In this document: in pieces, positions 60,262-64,000 of the stretch
Layout of the letters: each line of letters begins with the position of its first letter
Numbering within the stretch: position 1 is the first letter of the stretch
From: Pantoea sp. IMH
Lineage (GTDB): Bacteria; Pseudomonadota; Gammaproteobacteria; Enterobacterales; Enterobacteriaceae
Reading direction: 5' to 3'
NCBI RefSeq assembly: GCF_000599885.1
Contig: NZ_JFGT01000004.1
Span: 124,001-188,000 of the forward strand
Length of the DNA stretch: 64,000 nt
The notes under the pieces: model-generated
What the model saw: the letters and a program-made list of their open reading frames with translations, nothing else
Told to the model about the DNA's origin: nothing
Databases searched by the model: none
Position numbers and translations under genes: made by a program

Positions 60262-61241
60262 TTGTTAAAACGTCCTCCATGGGGGACGTGCTTCACACGC
60301 TTCCTGCCCTGACGGATGCCATGAAGGCCATTCCCGGGATCCGCTTCGACTGGGTTGTGGAAGAGGGATTTGCGCAAATTCCTTCATGGCATCCTGCCGT
60401 TGATCGTGTTATCCCGGTCGCCATCCGGCGCTGGCGCAAGCACTGGTTTGGCAGTCAGGTCAGGGAAGAGCGTTTTCTGTTTAAGCGCGAGGTTCAGTCC
60501 CGCGACTACGACCTGGTGATTGATGCTCAGGGCTTGATCAAAAGCGCCGCGCTGGTCACCCGCATCGCAAAAGGCGTTAAGCATGGCCAGGACAGCCGCA
60601 GCGCCAGAGAGCCCTTCGCCAGCTGGTGGTATGACAAACGCCATGAGATAGATAAACAGCAGCATGCCGTTCAGCGCACGCGCGAACTCTTTGCCAAAAG
60701 CCTCGGCTATGCCCTGCCGGAAAGCGACGGGGATTACGCGATTTCCGCCCATTTTCTTGCTGAACCGCCCGCCGATGCTGGCCGTTACCTGGTCTTTCTG
60801 CACGCCACGACCCGGGATGCCAAGCACTGGCCGGAAAGCCACTGGCGTGAATTGATCGACCTGCTGAAAGAGACGGGCATGACGATCAAGCTGCCCTGGG
60901 GCGCCGAACATGAACATCAGCGCGCCCAGCGGCTGGCAGAGGGATTTGAACATGTCATGGTGTTGCCTAAGCTGACGCTGGAGCAGGTCGCCCGCACGCT
61001 GGCTGGCGCACGGGCTGTTGTTTCCGTGGATACTGGCCTCAGCCATCTGACTGCGGCCCTGGATCGCCCGAACGTCACGCTCTACGGGCCGACGGACCCC
61101 GGCCTGATTGGTGGCTATGGCAAGAATCAGTGGGTGCTGCGCCCTGCTCAGGGAAGCAACATGGCAGATATCTCTGCACAAAACGTGATGGAGAAACTAC
61201 TCCCTCTTATTGGCAATCTGACGGCTGACCCAAAGTATTAA
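60249..61241 (+). CDS. waaC: LPS heptosyltransferase I
   Basis: Adds the first heptose to Kdo2-lipid A. 330 residues, GT9. MQVLIVKTSSMGDVLHTLPALTDA at the start; VFLHATTRDAKHWPESHW and VSVDTGLSHLTAALDRPNVTLYGPTDP in the donor domain. It overlaps waaF by 13 bases and the next gene by one (TAATG). Confidence 0.98.
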   Translation: MQVLIVKTSSMGDVLHTLPALTDAMKAIPGIRFDWVVEEGFAQIPSWHPAVDRVIPVAIRRWRKHWFGSQVREERFLFKREVQSRDYDLVIDAQGLIKSAALVTRIAKGVKHGQDSRSAREPFASWWYDKRHEIDKQQHAVQRTRELFAKSLGYALPESDGDYAISAHFLAEPPADAGRYLVFLHATTRDAKHWPESHWRELIDLLKETGMTIKLPWGAEHEHQRAQRLAEGFEHVMVLPKLTLEQVARTLAGARAVVSVDTGLSHLTAALDRPNVTLYGPTDPGLIGGYGKNQWVLRPAQGSNMADISAQNVMEKLLPLIGNLTADPKY

Positions 61242-62161
61242 TGAACGCATCCTGTCTGCTAAGTGTTTTAATCGCCGCGCATAACTGTGAGGAATACCTC
61301 GCCGGTACGCTCGACAGTATTATCGCCTCTCTGGATAGTTCGCTGGCGAAGACGGAGATTATCATCATCAACGATGCTTCTTCGGACGGTACCAAGGCGA
61401 TCATTGAGGCGTATGCGGAAAGGCTGCCGCAAATCCGCTTCGGCAGAACGGATTTTTGTAATGTCGGTAAAGTACGCAACCATGCGGTTCAGCTCGCCAA
61501 AGGTGAGTATATTCTGATGGTGGATGGCGACGACACCCTGCTGCCCGGCGCGTTACACGACCGGCTGGCACTGTTGGCGCAGGCGAAACCCGATATTCTG
61601 CTCAGCAAAATTATTGAGGTGCGATCTGGTACGCCGGTTCCTCAGTGGCAGCCCACCAGCCCGGAGACGCTGTCGCAGCACCAGGCGATTGAGCGCTTCC
61701 TGATCCACCGCGACTATCAGGCCCATTTCATCGGACAATTTTTCTCACGCCGGCTTTTTGAACACTATACCTTTCCCGATTTTATCTGTTACGAAGATAC
61801 CTGGCTTTTCCCGCAGATGCTGATGCAAAGCGAGAAAACGCTCTTCTGCCGGGCGGGCTTTTATCTGTATCGTAAGCATCAACAGAGTCTTTCTTCGGTG
61901 ATTAACGATGCAAAAATCGCCTGCCTGATCGCGGCCACGCAGAACCTGGATAGCGTACTGCCGGCCCGCTATAACGCGCTGATTACCTGTCACTGGCTCG
62001 ATGTGGCGAACCGTTATCACAGCCAGCTGCGCGGGACGCCCGAAGGCCGGGCGCTGCTGGAGCGTATCCGTGGGGTCGGACTGCTGGGATTCCTGCTGAA
62101 CGGAAAAATCAGGATGAGCTACAAGCGCAAAATGCTTAACGTCCGCAGACGCGGCCTGTAG
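61241..62161 (+). CDS. Family 2 glycosyltransferase, probable LPS core
   Basis: 306 residues, GT-A fold. SVLIAAHNCEEYLAGTLDSII and IIIINDASSDGTKAI are the nucleotide-sugar motifs; YILMVDGDDTLLPGA contains the DxD metal site, and YEDTWLFPQML the likely catalytic ED. Basic C-terminus KIRMSYKRKMLNVRRRGL suggests membrane association. Coupled to waaC (TAATG), so it likely extends the inner core. Donor and acceptor not predictable. Confidence 0.87.
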   Translation: MNASCLLSVLIAAHNCEEYLAGTLDSIIASLDSSLAKTEIIIINDASSDGTKAIIEAYAERLPQIRFGRTDFCNVGKVRNHAVQLAKGEYILMVDGDDTLLPGALHDRLALLAQAKPDILLSKIIEVRSGTPVPQWQPTSPETLSQHQAIERFLIHRDYQAHFIGQFFSRRLFEHYTFPDFICYEDTWLFPQMLMQSEKTLFCRAGFYLYRKHQQSLSSVINDAKIACLIAATQNLDSVLPARYNALITCHWLDVANRYHSQLRGTPEGRALLERIRGVGLLGFLLNGKIRMSYKRKMLNVRRRGL

Positions 62162-62172
62162 CTCACAGGGGA

Positions 62173-63135
62173 TCAGGGCGCCGGTTTTGTCAGCGCATAC
62201 TCCGCTAACGTCATTCCCTGGGTACGGGCATGCAGCCAGCTGAAGAGCTGCTCAAGGTCGTCGTAAAGCCGGTCGATATCGGCCGCATCCTTAAAGGTCG
62301 GGCTGCCGTCTGGCATAAATTCGGAGGAGTGGAGCATAAACTCGACGTAATCCGCCCCCTCAGCCAGCGTTTTTTCCGCAACGCCGATCATCTGCTGCAC
62401 GTTACCGCCGGTAGGCCGCAGCCAGTGAACTGACGGGCTCCGCTGTTTACCACGCAGGCGATCATAACCCTGCTTCAACCCGTTCATCAGGCCTGAGTGC
62501 TTATACTGAATGCTCATGGGGACTTCCAGCAGCGGAGAGTTACCGGGCCGCGAAATCGCCTCAGGATCCAGATAATAAGCGTGGCGGGGGAAATGCGTGT
62601 AATCACTGCCTCCCTTACCCTGCGGCGCACCGGGTGAAAACGCCCAGTTGACCCGGGGCGTCACGGAGCAGTCGACCCGGTAGCCAAACTCAATCAGCAA
62701 CCGGGCATAGGTTTCGTTAAAAGCCCAGCGTCCGGCGCGATGGCTGAGCATTTTTGTCTCAAAAGTTTCTTCCAGCAGCTGAGTCATATAAGCGATCTTT
62801 TTATGCATTTCATCGCTGGGATACTCGATCAGGTAAGGCTGGAAACGCCAGTCGTCGCCGGTGAGATCAAAAGCAGGCGGGCTGTTCCACGCATGCAGGT
62901 GCATACCCACTTCGCCGGTCTGTCGGGCAATCACATCGCGGGCAAATTCGATATAAACCGGATCGATCGCCATTTCATAATTGGTCAGCCAGGTCGGCTT
63001 AAAGCGGTATTTTTCGCAAAGTTGCTGGAAACGGGCAAGATAGCCTGCGTTTCGGGTGGTCACTTCACCGGAACGATTACGCCAAAGGTTATCGCCTTCG
63101 GTATCAATGGTAATAAGAAATGCGGGTTTGTTCAT
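62173..63135 (-). CDS. Polysaccharide deacetylase family protein in the LPS core cluster
   Basis: 320 residues. FLITIDTEGDNLW is the catalytic Asp-Asp-like motif; GEVGMHLHAWNSPP and SHRAGRWAFNETYARLLIEFGYRVDCSVTP follow; EFMLHSSEFMPDGSP is a likely metal/catalytic region. Similar deacetylases (WabN, WalW) remove acetyl from a core amino sugar in Klebsiella and Serratia; a similar role is inferred. It is on the strand opposite to its neighbours. Confidence 0.82.
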   Translation of the reverse strand: MNKPAFLITIDTEGDNLWRNRSGEVTTRNAGYLARFQQLCEKYRFKPTWLTNYEMAIDPVYIEFARDVIARQTGEVGMHLHAWNSPPAFDLTGDDWRFQPYLIEYPSDEMHKKIAYMTQLLEETFETKMLSHRAGRWAFNETYARLLIEFGYRVDCSVTPRVNWAFSPGAPQGKGGSDYTHFPRHAYYLDPEAISRPGNSPLLEVPMSIQYKHSGLMNGLKQGYDRLRGKQRSPSVHWLRPTGGNVQQMIGVAEKTLAEGADYVEFMLHSSEFMPDGSPTFKDAADIDRLYDDLEQLFSWLHARTQGMTLAEYALTKPAP

Positions 63136-63422
63136 GCCGGTTTCAGACTCCGTAATAACCTTTCGCCTATGTTACGCCGCCAGCGTTGCGGCAGAAAGCT
63201 TTACCGAAGCCTTACGGGAAATGGGAATCAATGTAGCGCTATCTTTTTTAATTTTCTAAGATAACCTTGGTCATATAAAACAAACTTCTCCTTCCGGGAG
63301 AAAAACACAGCATAAAATCCCGCTGTCAAAACAAAGGGATATTTCTGAGCGGTAACTTCACTGGTGCAGGGAAAGCCAACCGCCCTGCTTTGCTGTGAGC
63401 GCCTCATTGAAAGGGTAAAAAA
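63136..63422. other. Divergent promoter region of the deacetylase and next glycosyltransferase
   Basis: About 290 bases, partly A+T-rich (63236-63310). No JUMPStart element or clear promoter hexamers were recognised, and no gene is supported. Confidence 0.4.
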
Positions 63423-64000
63423 TTGTCCAGACGCATCTTGATGATCATTGATGGCCTTCCCGGCGGGGGAGCAGAGAAAGTCGTACTCACTCTGTCTAAA
63501 GGGCTGATCGAACGGGGCCATCGGGTCACCCTCTTTTCATTGCGCACAATTTGCGAATACAGCATTCCTGAAGGTGTGGACTATCAGGTCGTTGCCGATC
63601 GCTGCAAAAAGCCCTGGCGCAAACTGACCGAGCTGGACCGCCGTGCTGCGCTGCTTGATGAGGCCGTTGAGGCGGCTGAGGCATCGGAAGGCCCCTTCGA
63701 TCTTGTGTTATCACATCTGCATAAAACGGACCGTATCGTCAGCCGCTGTAAACAGCTACCGCCTGAAAAAACGTGGTTTTGCATTCATGGCGTTTTTTCT
63801 GCGTCCTATCTGGCGCGCCGTAAAGGATTTTCCCGATGGTTTAAGAAGCTAAAAACGCGTAGCGTTTACCGGCATCGCAATCTGGTGGGTGTGTCACAGT
63901 ATGTTATCGACGATCTGAAAGAGGTATTTCACGTCAGGCCAGACAAGGCCCGGGTCATCTGTAACCCTTTCGATATTGAGGCAATCCAACAGCTTTCACG
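63423..64000 (+). CDS. Family 4 glycosyltransferase, N-terminal part (runs past window end)
   Basis: 192 codons, still open at the last base. TTG at 63423 with AAAGGG upstream (63409-63414) is the preferred start; ATG at 63441 is an alternative. ILMIIDGLPGGGAEKVVLTLSKGL is the GT-B acceptor loop, followed by LIERGHRVTLFSLR, FDLVLSHLHKTDRIV and NLVGVSQYVIDDLKEVF. Typical of core or O-antigen glycosyltransferases (WabH/WaaG-like). The donor-binding C-terminal domain is outside the window. Confidence 0.85.
   Translation, partial: MSRRILMIIDGLPGGGAEKVVLTLSKGLIERGHRVTLFSLRTICEYSIPEGVDYQVVADRCKKPWRKLTELDRRAALLDEAVEAAEASEGPFDLVLSHLHKTDRIVSRCKQLPPEKTWFCIHGVFSASYLARRKGFSRWFKKLKTRSVYRHRNLVGVSQYVIDDLKEVFHVRPDKARVICNPFDIEAIQQLS

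Overview
The window is a chromosomal segment of a gamma-proteobacterium of the order Enterobacterales. Core proteins match Escherichia coli in length and motif order. The gene order (argCB/argE, ppc, metF, metBL, metJ, rpmE, priA, cytR, ftsN, hslVU, menA, rraA, zapB, glpFKX, fpr, tpiA, cdh, sbp, pfkA, fieF, cpxPRA) is the enterobacterial one, but cpxA runs straight into trmL-cysE-gpsA-secB-grxC-yibN-envC-yibQ-tdh/kbl-hldD-waaFC, genes that lie elsewhere in E. coli. Together with the missing E. coli genes (eptC and katG between ppc and metF; gpmI between yibN and envC) this suggests a plant- or insect-associated lineage such as Erwiniaceae (Pantoea/Erwinia type). The family call is inference.

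Layout. 1-2.7 kb: divergent arginine genes around two ArgR boxes. 3-5.7 kb: ppc. 5.7-13.5 kb: the methionine locus metF / metBL / metJ with tandem MetJ boxes. Between metL and metF sits an A+T-rich accessory insert (about 7.0-9.3 kb). It holds an orphan type VI secretion cassette (L,D-transpeptidase-like effector, probable periplasmic immunity protein, Hcp tube protein, translationally coupled), an unannotated 50-residue membrane-protein gene with a good Shine-Dalgarno, imperfect direct repeats, a terminator and a ribbon-helix-helix gene remnant. 13.5-30.8 kb: housekeeping genes (ribosomal protein L31, replication restart, CytR, FtsN, the heat-shock protease HslVU, menaquinone synthesis, RNase E regulator, ZapB, glycerol use, Fpr, triosephosphate isomerase).

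30.9-40.1 kb is a second accessory block placed between tpiA and cdh. It contains phosphoketolase, a LysE-type exporter facing a MocR regulator across a perfect inverted repeat, a glutathione transferase facing a PhzF-like protein, a short-chain dehydrogenase facing a LysR regulator, and YhjD. 40.2-47.3 kb: cdh, sbp, pfkA, fieF, and the Cpx envelope-stress locus with a CpxR box and the 3'-UTR small RNA CpxQ. 47.3-58 kb: trmL, cysE, gpsA-secB-grxC-yibN, envC-yibQ, two uncharacterised glycosyltransferase-like genes, and tdh-kbl. 58.2-64 kb: start of the lipopolysaccharide core cluster (hldD-waaF-waaC, a family 2 glycosyltransferase, an inverted polysaccharide deacetylase, and a family 4 glycosyltransferase cut by the window end).

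No tRNA, rRNA, CRISPR array, intact insertion sequence or replication origin was seen. The strongest candidates for something new are the metL-metF insert (T6SS cassette plus small membrane protein) and the MocR/LysE operator pair. Family names rest on recognition of motifs and remembered homologues, not on a database search.
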